From the NCBI GenBank assembly GCA_031216915.1, contig CM062296.1, positions 59,385,084-59,449,083 of the forward strand: 64,000 nt of DNA, in the 5' to 3' direction. Shown here one piece after another: positions 21,805 to 34,200 of this stretch. Source of the stretch: Pictodentalium vernedei (Eukaryota; Mollusca; Scaphopoda; Dentaliida; Dentaliidae). Made by a program: the position numbers and the translations under genes. The first letter of the stretch is position 1. Every line of letters begins with the position of its first letter. A model generated the notes under the pieces. It did not search any database. It was not told where the DNA came from and saw only the letters and a program-made list of their open reading frames with translations.

Positions 21805-22417
21805 GAGATAGAAAGTGGTTCTTTGTCACCTTCTTCTTCAGTGATTCAACGTAATATGGATAAGATCAGATTAGCATGAATATTCAGAACAGCCGCTGTT
21901 GACTGTTCACTTTCCACGGGTGGGCAATATTTCCACGGACACAATAATATTAGATTCCAAACACTAATTATAGGAATAATCATCGAACAATTAATTAATG
22001 AGGCACACCGGGTAAAACCCTAAACTTCATTGATTAAAATTTGCTGGTAATGATTTATATTACCTTGGATTGTCCACGTGTGGATTATGACCAGTCCTCG
22101 GCGACTGTACTATAGAACTCGGAACAAAGTTAATGGGTTTGCAATCAACGACCAACGAAGAAAACAGGTGGGTCTTCAGGAAGAACCAATATCTCCACTG
22201 AATACACCCAATAGGTCACGCCATTAATTCCAAGGTGGAGACAAGCTCACATCAGCATCAGCTTACTGCTGGATCCATTTTCCAATTCACAACTTATGTC
22301 ATTATTGTGTAATCTCTGTTTTTTGTACTTTTCATCTTGTTTGTTTGGAAATAAAATATTTTCAATCAGTCAACAGGTCACCACTAAAAAAGGAGGAAAA
22401 GAAATCTATCTTGCGAC
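21805..22417. other. No recognised gene
   Basis: I see no coding motif or repeat end. TGGATTATGACCAGTCCTCGGCGAC near 22081-22105 has relatives at 39913-39937 and 50147-50165, so it is part of a dispersed repeat. Confidence 0.45.
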
Positions 22418-22661
22418 ATTACCTAACATGAAAAGCAGACGACACCTGCAAACAAAATTCTTGAATAACTATTTTTTTTCATTTTTTGTCTCAAAAACAT
22501 AGGTTATGACCCTCTCATTGGAACGAGCTCGACGAGCTCGTTCCAATGAGGGGTCATAACCTATATTTTTTAGACAAAAAATGAAAATATAATGAAAATT
22601 AATTGGCGATTTTTGAGAATAGCGCTGGTGGTTTTGGCCGTTACGTTGGGTAAAGGGTTAA
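22418..22661. mobile_element. piggyBac-like MITE (subfamily A)
   Basis: Opposite orientation to the copy at 13626. The GAGCTCGACGAGCTC core has arms of about 55 bp, and the right end reads GTTGGGTAAAGGGTTAA. The left terminus is eroded (ACATTACCTAACATG). Confidence 0.85.
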
Positions 22662-23094
22662 CGGAGCCTTCATCGAAATCACACTTCCTCTGCAGCGACC
22701 CGATATATTTTAAACTTGTTAACACAGTTATGGTTAGAGGTTTTTGTGTTACGGAGCAGACGGAGAGCTGAAACAACAAAGGCAGAATCCCCAACAAATC
22801 TCCTCCTCAAAAAAATGGCTCTAATCTACACATTCATCACCCTTTTCCTCTTTTGCCGCAATATTTTACTACGTGAAATAAAGTTAAAAAAAACTCCGGA
22901 CATTTGTTTGCGGATAAATGTATGTAGCTTTCGTGATGCGTGGACCTCCCGACGTCTTATTTAATTAGCACATACCAGACTCAAAATTAGTCATGCAGGG
23001 ACCCCAACAACCCCAATCAGCCACAGACCTCTATTTCCATTATGAGACCGACTGCGTGTGTGACACAAGTCCAAGGAGCAAATCTTGTCCTATT
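22662..23094. other. No recognised gene
   Basis: Short open frames without family motifs; no repeat end recognised. Confidence 0.4.
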
Positions 23095-23447
23095 ACTTAT
23101 TTATTTAATTATTGGGATTTAACGACACGTTCAACAGCTAGAGTCACATCGTGTCGGACAATTTTTACGGGTGGAAGAAGCGGAAGAGAACCACCGAGCA
23201 ATGGCGAGCAAATTCAGACTCCCCAACGTACTAACTTCACACAAGCAGGGTTAGCATTGGTTGAAGACAAGTGGACCATCAACGTGCAGTACGTCTTAGC
23301 ACACAGAGCCACCGCTCCCCCACGTAGGCAATCGAGGTGAAGTGCCTTGCCCAAGGACACAACGCAATTACCCCGGGCGGGGATCGAACCGTGAACCTTT
23401 CGGCTTGAAGTCCAATGTCATAACCACTGAGTCACCGTGCTTCCAAA
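23095..23447 (-). mobile_element. tRNA-derived SINE
   Basis: Tail at the left (ATTTATTTAATTATTGGG), conserved block complement GTGCCTTGCCCAAGGACAC near 23341, and head at the right near 23395-23445. I could not fix the flanking duplication. Confidence 0.85.
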
Positions 23448-23887
23448 TCTAGTCTCATAAAAAGTACATGATTATCCGTTAGAGCGAACAATACCCAAGA
23501 CTCCTATCCAGATTAAAATATCTTGACTCGGTAATTATTGGGTGTGTCACACATCCTCGCACCCCCACAGTTACGACCATGACTGTATGCATAATGTTAC
23601 ACACGCAAACTTATAATCTGCCTGACTTTTGTGTGATATTTTGTTTTCACTCTCCATTTTTCTGCTCTCTTTTGCTATTTTATCCACATTCCTAAAATGT
23701 GACATATTTTCAGTGTCAATTTTTCCATGCGCCAACTTTTTCTGTGTCATTTTTCCGGCGCCAATTTTTACCGTGCCGTTTTTCCTACATCATTTTGGAT
23801 TGCGGAGAATTTCAGAAAAACAATGACTGCGCTGAAAGGGTTCTCTAAACTTCATTGATCTTTTTTTTAAATTTTTTTTTTTTGTAG

Positions 23888-24006
23888 TGGAGTAGAAATC
23901 CGCTCGTTTGGTTCATGCATGGTGAACGTTACTTCAACTTGTCATTCTGATTGGTACGATATGGAAAGGATGAAGATGGCTTACGACAAACTTTGTAGAA
24001 ACCCAG
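23888..24006 (+). CDS. WAP-domain gene, exon 3: end of cysteine-rich N-terminal region
   Basis: A long T-rich tract ends in TTTGTAG, and a GTAATG donor follows at 24007. The exon is 119 bp: 1 + 39 codons + 1. It takes phase 2 from the previous exon and leaves phase 1. It reads GVEIRSFGSCMVNVTSTCHS and continues DWYDMERMKMAYDKLCRNP. It adds three cysteines and one NVT glycosylation sequon. The regular spacing and open frame across both junctions argue that it is real. Codon use looks ordinary, unlike the TE relics nearby. The preceding intron is 10.9 kb. Confidence 0.75.
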
Positions 24007-24079
24007 GTAATGAATTTTTATATTTTTTGCATTACCCTCACGGGAATACTTTTTCAGAAATAAAGCGACAATTACACGT

Positions 24080-24234
24080 TTAACCCTTTACCTAACGTAA
24101 CGTCCAAAACCGGTCGAGCTCGTTCCAATGAGGAGTCATAACCTATGTTTTTAAGACAAAAAATGAAAAAAAATAGTTATTCAAGAATTATTTTTGCAAG
24201 TGTCGTCTGCTTTTCAGGTTAGGTAAAGGGTTAA
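24080..24234. mobile_element. piggyBac-like MITE (subfamily A), half palindrome lost
   Basis: It has TTAACCCTTTACCTAACG and GGTAAAGGGTTAA ends. The sequence jumps from CCAAAACCGG straight to TCGAGCTCGTTCCAATGAG, so the whole left arm is missing (155 bp against about 250). Confidence 0.85.
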
Positions 24235-24483
24235 CCCTTTATCCAAGGCATTAAATGTCAGAATTTATTATTTTAATTATTGTTTGTTTGTTTTTCTTTG
24301 GTTTTTTTTATTACACGCCTGTTCTATGCAATCCCCGTCTCCAGCAACACTAAACCATGCGGAAAATGAAAATCCATTCTGCACGCATGTCCCGAACGGA
24401 AATCGTTCACGGACTATTCTTAAATGGAAGGGAAATTCCACTGGAATTTTTTACAAATCATGCACCGCAATTACATAGAGAGT

Positions 24484-24602
24484 ACTCGCTTGACTGGACT
24501 GGTTACGTGAAATAATTATGAGAGGCGAGCGACGTGTTTTACAATATAGTCCCTCGCCTCGAATGAATTATTTCACGTAACCAGTCCAGTCAAGCGATTA
24601 CT
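24484..24602. repeat. Foldback, about 38-bp arms
   Basis: CGCTTGACTGGACTGGTTAC and its complement flank a spacer of about 50 bp with its own GGCGAG/CTCGCC pair. It lies within the family K-related sequence starting at about 24310. Confidence 0.85.
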
Positions 24603-24641
24603 CTGTTTATTACGTTTCATTATTAACGATAATTATATTAT

Positions 24642-24896
24642 CTAACCCTTTACCTAACGTAATGGCCAAAGAAGACCAGCGCTATTCTCAAAACTCGCCA
24701 ATTAATTTTCATTATTTTTTTTTTCATTTTTTGTCTCAAAAACATAGGTTATGATCCCTCATTGGAACGAGCTCGTCGAGCTCGTTTCAATGAGGGGTCA
24801 TAGCTTATGTTTTTGAGACAAAAATGAAAATAATAGTTATTCAAGAATTTTTTTTTTGCAAGTGTCGTCTGTTTTTCGTGTTAGGTACAGGGTTAA
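24642..24896. mobile_element. piggyBac-like MITE (subfamily A)
   Basis: CTAACCCTTTACCTAACG at the left, GTTAGGTACAGGGTTAA at the right, and a GAGCTCGTCGAGCTC core. It lies 40 bp from the foldback at 24484-24602. Confidence 0.87.
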
Positions 24897-26044
24897 AAAA
24901 AGCAAAAAAAAAACAAAGAAGTCCCCATTATACCTACGGCAAAGCGACTTCGTTTGCGCGCACGGATACATGACACAATTGTTGATTGCATAATTCACTT
25001 CAAGTTATCGTTTATAATCAAACCCGGAAATCCCAGTAAATCACACTTTAGAAAGTAATAAAATTTGAATAGCTAACGACAGAGAGAAATAGTAACACAC
25101 GGGTTCCCTCGCAAATTTAGTGGCGATAAAATTTGTTCTTTTTGTTGACAGTTCGTCCCTTGAGTTGTAATGTGCCTACTGGCACATATAACTCATGTGA
25201 ACTCACGAGACGAGTTGTCAAATGAACTGCTGAGTGTTCTTCTAATAATCGCTTTTATAAACGTGAAGCCGCGTAATAAACACAGAACGACACACGCATG
25301 TGAATGGGTTAATCGATATGGCACTTATGTCATCGCGGAAGGATAAAACTCCAGGCCAGCGGTCTGAAGTTTTATTCTTCCGCGCGTATTTGTTTACTGC
25401 TTAGTAATGGTGGTCAGAGGTGGTTCGCTCGATTCATTTGGTGAAGGGTAAATCAGAGATTAAAGGTCCGATTCTGAAGCCATGCCTTCGGCATGCGACC
25501 ATTCAAGGTTTACATATTAGTAAACTAATTGCACGAAAGAGAAGCTCTGCATGTATACGTTTACGTGAGGGTAGTGAAAAACATTCATCTCAGGGCTCAG
25601 CCAACATTTTTCAATCCACTGGTATAGTAGATAGTTGCTCGAAACATACACGAACACGTTCAGTCCCAAATACTCCACGTGTAGTTTTGTTTTAATCTCT
25701 ACATCCAAATGGACGAAGAACCTCATCCTAAATTGTATTATTTGATTTATCGTCCACGTTTGGGCACTATCTTCACAGGGTCGTCTAAATATTTTCTCCA
25801 TTAACTCTTGACCCGATAAGTAATTTCAAAATATTTTTTGATCAAATCTAGTCGCACCTGCTGTGAAGCAGCCATAACTAGATTGGAAAAAAGTCATTTA
25901 AATTTAACTCAAAATGTCATCGGTCAAAAAGTTAATTTAACTTTTAGGAGAATAATTGGTTGGATATTCCCAAATTAAACTTATTTCAGTTGCATGAGAT
26001 TTTATGTTCTGGGCAGGAATATCCGCCAACAACAGCATCAAGGA
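24897..26044. other. Family K hairpin repeat plus unassigned sequence
   Basis: 25255-25385 resembles the family K units, including a GCGGAAGGATAAAACTCCAGG...TTTTATTCTTCCGCG inverted pair. 25390-26040 shows nothing I can name; its open frames lack known motifs. Confidence 0.5.
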
Positions 26045-26291
26045 GTTAACCAACATAACGGCCAAAACCGGCCAGCCCTATTCTAAAAAATCACCAATTA
26101 ATTTTCATTATTTTTTAATTTTTTGTCTCAAAAACATAGGTTATGACCCCTCGTTGGAACGAGCTCGTCGAGCTCGTTCCAACGAGAGGCATAACTTATG
26201 TTTTTTGAGAAAAAATGAAAAAAAAATTAATTTTTCAAGAATATATTTTTTGCAAGTGTCGTCTGCTTTTCATTTTAGGTAAAAGGTTTAA
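26045..26291. mobile_element. piggyBac-like MITE (subfamily A)
   Basis: TTAACCAACATAACGGCC at the left, GAGCTCGTCGAGCTC core, TTTTAGGTAAAAGGTTTAA at the right. Both termini have small changes. Confidence 0.82.
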
Positions 26292-26592
26292 TACACATCA
26301 GATAGTCGGATAGCCCAGAGACATATTTTATCGCAAAACTCAATAACCGCTGGAGGTTTTTGATGCGTGCCCATTGTTGTGAGCACACTGGATATTTTTT
26401 TTTCCTCGTCATATTTTAGCATGGCATGTCTTTACAGTGAACGTGTTTCTTCTGATTTTGCAGTTTATGAATTCTTATATTTTGGGAATAAAAAGAACAA
26501 TACAAAAGATAACCGAATTTCAGTATTTATTTTATTTCCATTCGTTTTCTTCTCCTAAAACAAATCGAATTCCCACTCGCAAAATATTATTA

Positions 26593-26744
26593 TAATCCCT
26601 GATGGGTACGGGTGTGGGATGGGAAAATCTCACCCGAGGGCAAGATATTTGGGCCAGACACGAGGCTTGCCGAGTGTCTGGACCAAATATCTTGTCCCGA
26701 GGGTGAGATTTTCCCATCCCACACCCGTACCCATCAGGGATTAT
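26593..26744. repeat. Large foldback, about 65-bp arms
   Basis: AATCCCTGATGGGTACGGG... and its complement flank a tip GACACGAGGCTTGCCGAGTGTC. The arms match almost completely. It lies in otherwise unassigned sequence. Confidence 0.9.
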
Positions 26745-27238
26745 TTTTCTCACCCCTCCATGCAGCGGTTACGTTAGCCAGAGGTAATCGGCGGTCACGT
26801 GCTGATATAATCAACTCATTTGGTATTCGTTGTTTTGAAAAACTAATGACACCATCGAAAAGAGCATGCAAACGTTATGTATATACCAAAGGTATATACC
26901 ACGAAATCAATTAGGAACGGTGGCATCTTGGGGTCTAAAGAGTTTTAGAGCATCAAACTTTGATCACACTGCATTCCGATGACGTCAATATAAATTAGTT
27001 GGTAGCAAGAAACTGATACGATATGCATAACTTCATAATAACGTTATAAATGTATAACGTCACGTGGGTGGGGTGGGATACATCTGTCTCTCCCTGCTAT
27101 CTCACCCGGGACACATGTATGTTACACATGCAGTGAGGGGAGAAAATATATTCCACTCCTAGCATCGTATTCCACCTCTGTCGATGACGGACTATTTTTT
27201 TTATTGTTTACAAATCGGTTGAGTTGAATCAGTTATTT

Positions 27239-27392
27239 AAGGAATGATCGTTTCTTTTTGTCTATTTGTTGAGTTATGAACCCCCCAAAAAACAAAGTCC
27301 AAACTGTTTAAATGGGCGTTTACGCGATGTTTGGACTTTGTTTTTTGGGGTTCATAACTCAACAAATAGACAAAAAGAAACGATCATTCCTT
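27239..27392. repeat. Large foldback, about 64-bp arms
   Basis: AAGGAATGATCGTTTCTTTT... and its complement, almost perfect, flank about 25 bp of loop. It ends about 410 bp from the 3' end of the Crypton relic. Confidence 0.92.
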
Positions 27393-27805
27393 ATAATTAA
27401 ACGTTCGCGACCCAAATAAATAAATAGTGTTAGTCGTCCTCTACTTCAGCGAACAAACACTTAAAAACTAAAACTGGTAGACATATTATTTTTCTGGCAT
27501 AAAAGAGGGCGCACATTATTGAAATGCGGGTAACAAATACTGTCCAAGTCAAATGCACTTATGTCATTAATTTTTTTATTGACCAATGAATTACGTAATG
27601 CAAAGAAAACGTCATAAGCCACGCCTCCCTGAAATTTCATTCAACTGTTCACTTCACGTAAAAGTTACGTTCCGTGGTAGGTGGAAGTAGGCCATCAGTA
27701 TTACATTGTATTTTGGTTTTGACCGTTTCCCGAGAACTGAAAAACACAGTTTGTAAAAGTGGAGTTAGATATAAAGCCAGATGACATGAAATTAGTTGAA
27801 TTCAG

Positions 27806-29246
27806 CTAGTGTTCATTCATTGGAATTGGAAACTGAAAACTTTTGTTCAAATGAGCTGCGTCACCAGTGGATGGCGTCACTGATGTAGCATTTTCTTGTT
27901 GCACTTGGGCAGGTTGTGGCTGAACCACGGCAGAGGACAGGGTTTGACTGATGGTTTGTTTCTGTATGGTGGAACATTCCCTGTTGTAACTACGAACTGA
28001 ACTTTCATTTTTGTGACCACTCATGTACATAATGTGCCTTAATTCAAACCCAGCATCATCCATTGCCTGGATACTAGTCGCACGTAAACAATGTGCTGTG
28101 TAGGATTTACTGCAGTTTGCATTGCGTGCAATGTCACACATAAACTTCGAAAACTGATATTCTTTGACACTTTTATCGGTGAACCACACAGGTTCAGTGG
28201 AAGGTGAAAGAAGAGCATTCTTAGTGCACTGATTGAAATGGATCAGTTTTTTCCATCAAGAGTCGAAGGGATTTCACTGGACAAAAATTGTCAGCTCTTG
28301 CGTACATACGTTTATCTGACGGCGCTTCTTCGTTGAGAAGCCCACCCTGACGGTTCTTTTGGTGAGTTTCGTGTACAATTACCACATATTCGCAGTTATT
28401 TTAATCGTGGCAAAACTTAAAGGAATTCATTGTTAGTTGCTTGTGGAATTCAATGCCCCGACTTACAAAGTGGATCGCCAGATTATACCACACTCGGTAT
28501 CTCAGAATGACTGGATTTACTGAAGAGTGCAGGTATGTGCCAATTTTACTCAAATCAGTTTTGTCAATAATCTGCTGGTGATAGGTTGGGCGTGACAAAC
28601 CATGTTTCAAATTGTTTTTCAGTTTCGCATCCAACATATTATTTGCTTCCTTGAAAGCTTTGTCTCTCACAATGTCAATTTCCAGGCCCAAGTCGTGCAA
28701 ATGCCTATTTATGGCGGATCTAACATTTTTCATAGTGTTTTTATGATATTCTGCAGCTTGGCTTGGGTCTAATTTTGAAACGCGTTTCTCTTGATTTTTA
28801 GGCTGTGCTTCAGCATAGAATTTTCGTAAATGACAGCTCAATTCACTTGGCTCGATTGTCATAAAGTTTACAGGCTGGCCGCAATTTTCAACACTCCAGT
28901 CTTGAAATAATTTGACCCCCATTTAGTATTTTTCTTGGTCGACTTTGATTGGCGACCTTCTTCTAATAACTCGAGGCTTTCTTCAGTTAATGTTTTAAAC
29001 CGAGCTGGTCAATTTTTCGTCAACCGTGACAGCCATAGCTCTCTCCATTTCTAAATTAGCACTTTTTGCGGTCTCTGGCGTCGATGCTACCAGGTCGCCC
29101 ACCTCTGCACTCTCGTCCTCAAACTCTTCATCGAGAAAAGATAAATTGTCAAAATATTCTTCCTCAAATATAAAATCATTTTGATTTCCAAAAATTTCAT
29201 TCAAATTAGCAATGTCAAAATTGCCGTATTTCTCGTAGCCAGCCAT
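27806..29246 (-). pseudogene. Crypton-type tyrosine recombinase (KIAA1958-like), full length but broken
   Basis: Read right to left, it starts MAGYEKYGNFDIANLNEIFG with an acidic N-terminus, as in intronless KIAA1958-like Crypton proteins. The core-binding part follows (VKLFQDWS, SELSCHLRKFYAEAQ). The catalytic domain keeps an arginine in VSRGIEFHKQL, the H-x-x-R box in YTAHCLRATSIQAM, a histidine in MSGHKNESS, and the candidate tyrosine nucleophile in VRSYNRE. Breaks: a shift after TSSV (about 28995), a one-base loss in a G-run before VKLFQDW (about 28920), a TAA at 28401-28403, and an extra base near 28222. The joined length, about 480 codons, fits the family. Few lesions mean it decayed recently. 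Cryptons lack inverted ends, so its borders cannot be set by eye. Confidence 0.87.
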
Positions 29247-29761
29247 TGTTTACAATCGATTTGGGTAAAACGATGAACGCAGACGATCACCCAGTGTGCG
29301 TAAAAGTTGAAATGTCAAATAAATACAGTTGTGAAGAAAAAGAAAAATTGACCCACCACGGTCATTTAAATATTTTATAAATAATTTCATGGTGATAAAT
29401 TAGTAATATAAATTTATTTTTCTTTTTCACATTTAGAACGTGCCAGTGTTCTAACTTCTATTGATTTGACACCATGTTGCAACTCCGAAGGCTGGGATTT
29501 TAGGGGCGTGGCTGGGGGCGGAACCCCGCTAATTGTGTTTTTTTCGGTTCATTGAGTTATGAAAAGAAAAAACAGAATCGTGTGAGCCAGTCATTTTATC
29601 TGAAAACACTTGAACCGAAAAAAAGTTTAATTATAAAGGGTTGTTCTGGTAAAACAAATGAGGAGAATATAAAACAAATACAAGTTCTCTGCTCGGATTC
29701 GAGTACGGTTTTTATCCTCCCATGAGCCGCGCGCCTCACTCAAATCCGACCAATAAACTAT
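29247..29761. other. Sequence upstream of the Crypton relic
   Basis: It may hold the relic's promoter. I see no motif clear enough to call and no other gene. Confidence 0.35.
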
Positions 29762-30345
29762 TTTATCATATGACTCGTCCGTTTTGTTCACTTTAAAACA
29801 TTTGATATTTTGTTTTCATATTAATCAATAATAAATAAAGACTTCCGTCAATTTCATTTGTCATTTTCAAAACTAGACAATTTGATTGGCTGAACAAAAT
29901 ACAACTGGGCCACATTTTCGTAATTTGCATAATTAGAGCTGGGAGCTTTCATTGGTCAATTTCAAAACTGGACAATTTGATTGGCTAAACAAAATACAAC
30001 TGGGTCAAATTTGCATAATTTCAGTAGGGAGAATTTACGTTATCTGTCCTATTTAGGGTGGATCATTTTGTATTAATCTTTTACCTACAAGAAAAGCGCC
30101 ATTCATTTTTGTATATTTTCACTTTTTGCTTCCAAAACATAGGTTATGACCCCTCATTGGAACGAGCTCGTTCCAATGAGGGGTCATAACATATGTTTTG
30201 GAAGCAAAAAATGAAAATTTGTAGTGATACGAGGATGTTTTTTCCAAGTGTCGTCTGCAACTCAAGTTAGGTGATGGGTTAAAAGGGTCATACTAAGTGG
30301 CTAATTCGTACGTGTGTATGTGTCATATGATAAATAGAATATGAT
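29762..30345 (+). mobile_element. Composite repeat C (copy 2), right end missing
   Basis: Same start as copy 1 (CATATGACTCGTCCGTTTTG), the same paired CATTGGTCAATTTCAAAACT blocks and the same internal MITE (30073-30282). It stops at about ATAAATAGAATATGA without the right-hand hairpin. Confidence 0.75.
30073..30282. mobile_element. piggyBac-like palindromic MITE within composite C
   Basis: Arms with GCTTCCAAAACATAG/CTATGTTTTGGAAGC variants and a single GAGCTC centre. It occupies the same place in the C element as in copies 1 and 3. Confidence 0.75.
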
Positions 30346-30417
30346 TCGATTAAATGTAATGGTAATTAGCGGTCCTCCTTCCAAAAAATCCTGGATCCGC
30401 GTCTGGTGGGTCTGTGC

Positions 30418-30454
<37 letters not shown>

Positions 30455-30927
30455 CCCGTCTGTCGTAATGCGAAATCCATGAATTTTTTTAGACAAGGGA
30501 TATGGATAGACATGCCTTTGTTGGCTCATAACTTAATTATAACTTATAAGTATCTGCATCCAAGTCTTTAAATCTCTACTGCCTGGATGTGTTCATCAGC
30601 TAGCATGAGGCTTTGGGCTAAGTGTGTATGGGAATGAAAAAGAGAGGGGTGTGTGTGTGTGAGAGAGAGTGACTGAATGTGTTTGTGTGTGAGGGTGGAT
30701 GGAAATGCATGCGAGATGGTTAGGGGGCAACTGGGGAGGGGGGGGGGGGGGGCAAAGCCTTCGCCGGCACTGGATTCAACTCATCAACCGACTTGTAACC
30801 AATAGAAAAATAGTCGATCATCGCAGAGAGTGGGAGACGATTCTGGCATTAGGATACCAATTTCGGCGAATGGGAGTGGGAATACGATTTGTTTGGGAGA
30901 AGAAAAACAAATGAAAATGAAATGAAA
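30346..30927. other. Simple repeats, no recognised gene
   Basis: A (GA)n tract is at 30420-30451, GT-rich sequence is near 30650, and a poly-G run is at about 30738-30752. Confidence 0.5.
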
Positions 30928-31290
30928 ACTGGAGAAGCCTAATTTACTGCACCCAATAAATTCAAGTCTATGTGAAAATGGTGAAAGCTTTAGAACTAAA
31001 TAATATTAAAAAGGAGTTTATGGAGACTTATTTTCGAGAATAAAGTATCTTTAAAATATTCAGAAATGAGTTTTCGTGAACAGCGTTCAAAGATTTTCAT
31101 ACAGGATTCAGATAAAAAATATTTAAAGAAATCGGAAATAACTTCTGTTCGTAGCACTAAATGGGTTCTATAAAAGAACCAGCAATGGGTATGTTCTACT
31201 CTGCCCACCTTTTTGAGAGACAAAATACATGTATGAACTTCAGAAATACAAAATGCAATTTCAAGCAATTCTGAAAACTGCATTTTCCCT
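30928..31290 (+). mobile_element. Helitron-like element, 5' part only (copy b)
   Basis: A then CTGGAGAAGCCTAATTTACTG, and the body text follows the order seen in copies a, c and d (TTATGGAGACTTATTTTC, GATTTTCATACAGGA). No satellite core or 3' hairpin follows. Confidence 0.65.
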
Positions 31291-31299
31291 TCACCTTGC

Positions 31300-34200
31300 A
31301 GATTCGGCGGAAACTATTATACGCGACACACCTTCTGACTGTCCTTAACCTTTGTAAAAAGTTTAACAATTGTACTATGATTTGTTTCTGAGTTATGGCT
31401 GGGACACGAATATTGGCCGATTTTTAGTGTGACCTTGAAATGTGACCTTGTCCTTGAAGGTACGAACCCGGATATTGTGTGTGACACATCCTCCCATGGT
31501 CCTTTATAATTGTGTGAAGATTGATGACTGTGGCCCCAACAGTTTCCGAGTTATTGGCTCGGGCACACACACACACGGACACACACATGGACGGACACAC
31601 GTACACTTCAATCATTAGATGCCACCCAACTTTAGTCGGGGGGCATAAAAAGAAATCTTTGAGTCCCAGAGTGGGTCTGACTGAACCCAAATATATTTGT
31701 TCTCATAGCACAGTGATAACAAAGGCACCCAAATGCACTCATTCCTGTCACAAGGTGATTACAAAGGTACCAAAGAAGTTTTGTGAAGATCGGTTTATAA
31801 ATACAGACTCTAGCCCGAGCCGTATTAACATTTGCACTTCCTTTGTATAAGTAGCACTGAACAAATCAAAGTTCATCTAATTTGCATAATTTCTGCACGA
31901 GGAAAAAACTCGTATTATATGTGATGTATTCCATGTTACTAAACATTCCTACAAAAAATTATTCAAATCAGAACTTTCATACAGAAATTCTGTACAAAAA
32001 ACTGATTGCACTAATTTGGTACAAAATGGTTGCTGGCGGCTATCTTGAATTTTATACTGCACCCCAAAACACTCGTTCTCGTACCACGATGATACCAAAG
32101 GTACTCAAGAAGTTTCGTAAAGATCGGTTCATAAATACAGCGTCAAGCCAGTGCCGTCTAGAAGTTGTGTACAAAACACTGATTGGACCTAAGTTTGGTA
32201 CAAAATAGCCACTGGCAACCATCCTGAATTTTGGACCGCACCCAGAAACACTTGTTCTCGTCCCAAGGTGACAACAAAGGTACCCAAGAAGATTTGTGAA
32301 GATCGGTTCATAAATACAGCCTCTAGCCTGAGTCGTATTGACACGTGCACTTACTGTGTATTAGAGCACTCAATAAATCAGTTCATCTAATTTGCATACT
32401 TTCTGCTCGAGAAAAAAACCCGTACTATATGTGATGTATCCCATGGTACTAAACATTCAAACAAAAATTTATTCAAATCAAAACTTTCATACATAAGTTC
32501 TGTACAAAAATCTTATTGCACTAACTAAAGTACAAAATGGCTGCTGGTGGCCATCTTGAATTTCGGACTGCACCCAAAACCACTCGTTCTCGCCCCACGG
32601 TGATAACAAAGGTACCCACCCAAGAGGTTTCGTAAAGATCAGTTCATAAATACAGCCTATAGCCCGAGCCGTATTGGCATTTGCAGTTACAGTGCTGAAA
32701 GTAACATTAGATAGATCAAAGTTAGTCTAATTGGCATAATTTATGTACGAGAAAAAAACCCGTATTATATGCGATGTATCCTATGGTACTAAACATTCAC
32801 ACAAAACAAAGTTGAGCCAAAAATGGTCTAAGTTTAACAACCAGTAGTTTTGTAAAATATTGAGGCAAGTCCAAATTCTGACAATATGCACACATCTGGA
32901 AGATGTAGAAACATATTGTGAAATAAAAAAAAGTAATACCTTGAAAATTACAAGAGGCCTCACGGGGCCTGAAGCACTCATCTTGAACAGAACACAATTT
33001 AAACAGAGTCCAGGAATGAGTACATTAAGCAAGCCATCTCCATAGGCTACACTCTCAATTCTTGAGTCCCTCGGGAGTGACAAAAATAATACGGCATCAT
33101 GCCTTTTCTTCAGGTGATCATAAAGTAAAATGTAGAGCTCCCCAATGAAGCTCCTTGATACAACTTTTGTGGATTAATCTTATCTACACACCTCTAGAGG
33201 GTACTGAATACAAAATTTTTAATTCTTCAGCAAAATGGCCAATTCCGGCTCCATAGGGAACCCAAATATTAACCCAAGCTCTCGATGTGAACACAGTTGA
33301 ATCTGACTTCCCTAGAGATGTTGTGTACCAAATATGAAAGCATTCTGACTGTTGGATCTGAAGAAGAGTAATTTTAAAGAAATTTCTTCATATTGCATCA
33401 AGTTAAAATTTGGGCTACCATTGCGAGCCCAAATATTAACCTGTGGATCCGATTTGAACAAACTTGAATCTGCCCCCACCCCCCCCCCCCCCCCCCCGAG
33501 ATGTATACCAAATATGAAAGCATTCTGACTAGTGGATCTGAAGAAGATTTTTGAAGAAATTTCCTCATATAGTACTAAGTTTCCTCATATAGTACTAAGT
33601 TAAATTTCAGGTTCCCATATGAAGCCCAAATATTAACCCAGGCACTCGAATTGAACAAACTGGAATCTGCCCCCCCCCCTCCCCACCCCCTAGAGATATT
33701 GTATACCAAATATGAACGCATTCCGACTGGTGGATCTGAAGAAGAAGATTTTTAAAGAAATTTGGTTATATTGTACTAAGTAAAAATTTGGGCTACCATA
33801 GCGAGCCCAAATATATACCTAGGGATCTGATTTGAACTAACTTGAATCTGACTCCCCTAGAGATGTTGCATACCAAATATGAAAGCATTCTGACTGGTGG
33901 ATCTGAAGAAGAAGATTTTTTTAAATTATCCCCCCTCCCCACCCCCATATTGAACAAAGTTAAAATTTGGGCTTCTGTAGGAAGCCCAAATATCAACCTA
34001 AGCTCTTGGTTTGAACAATCTTGAATCTGACCCTCGTAACAATGATGCATACCAAACATTAAGAGATTCTGACTGGTGGTTCTGAAGAAGAAGATTTTTA
34101 AAGAATATTTCCCATATAACCCTATGTTAAAAAATCGGGCTCCTGCAGGAAGCCCAAATATAAACCAATGAGATTTATTTCAACAAACTAGTATCTGATC

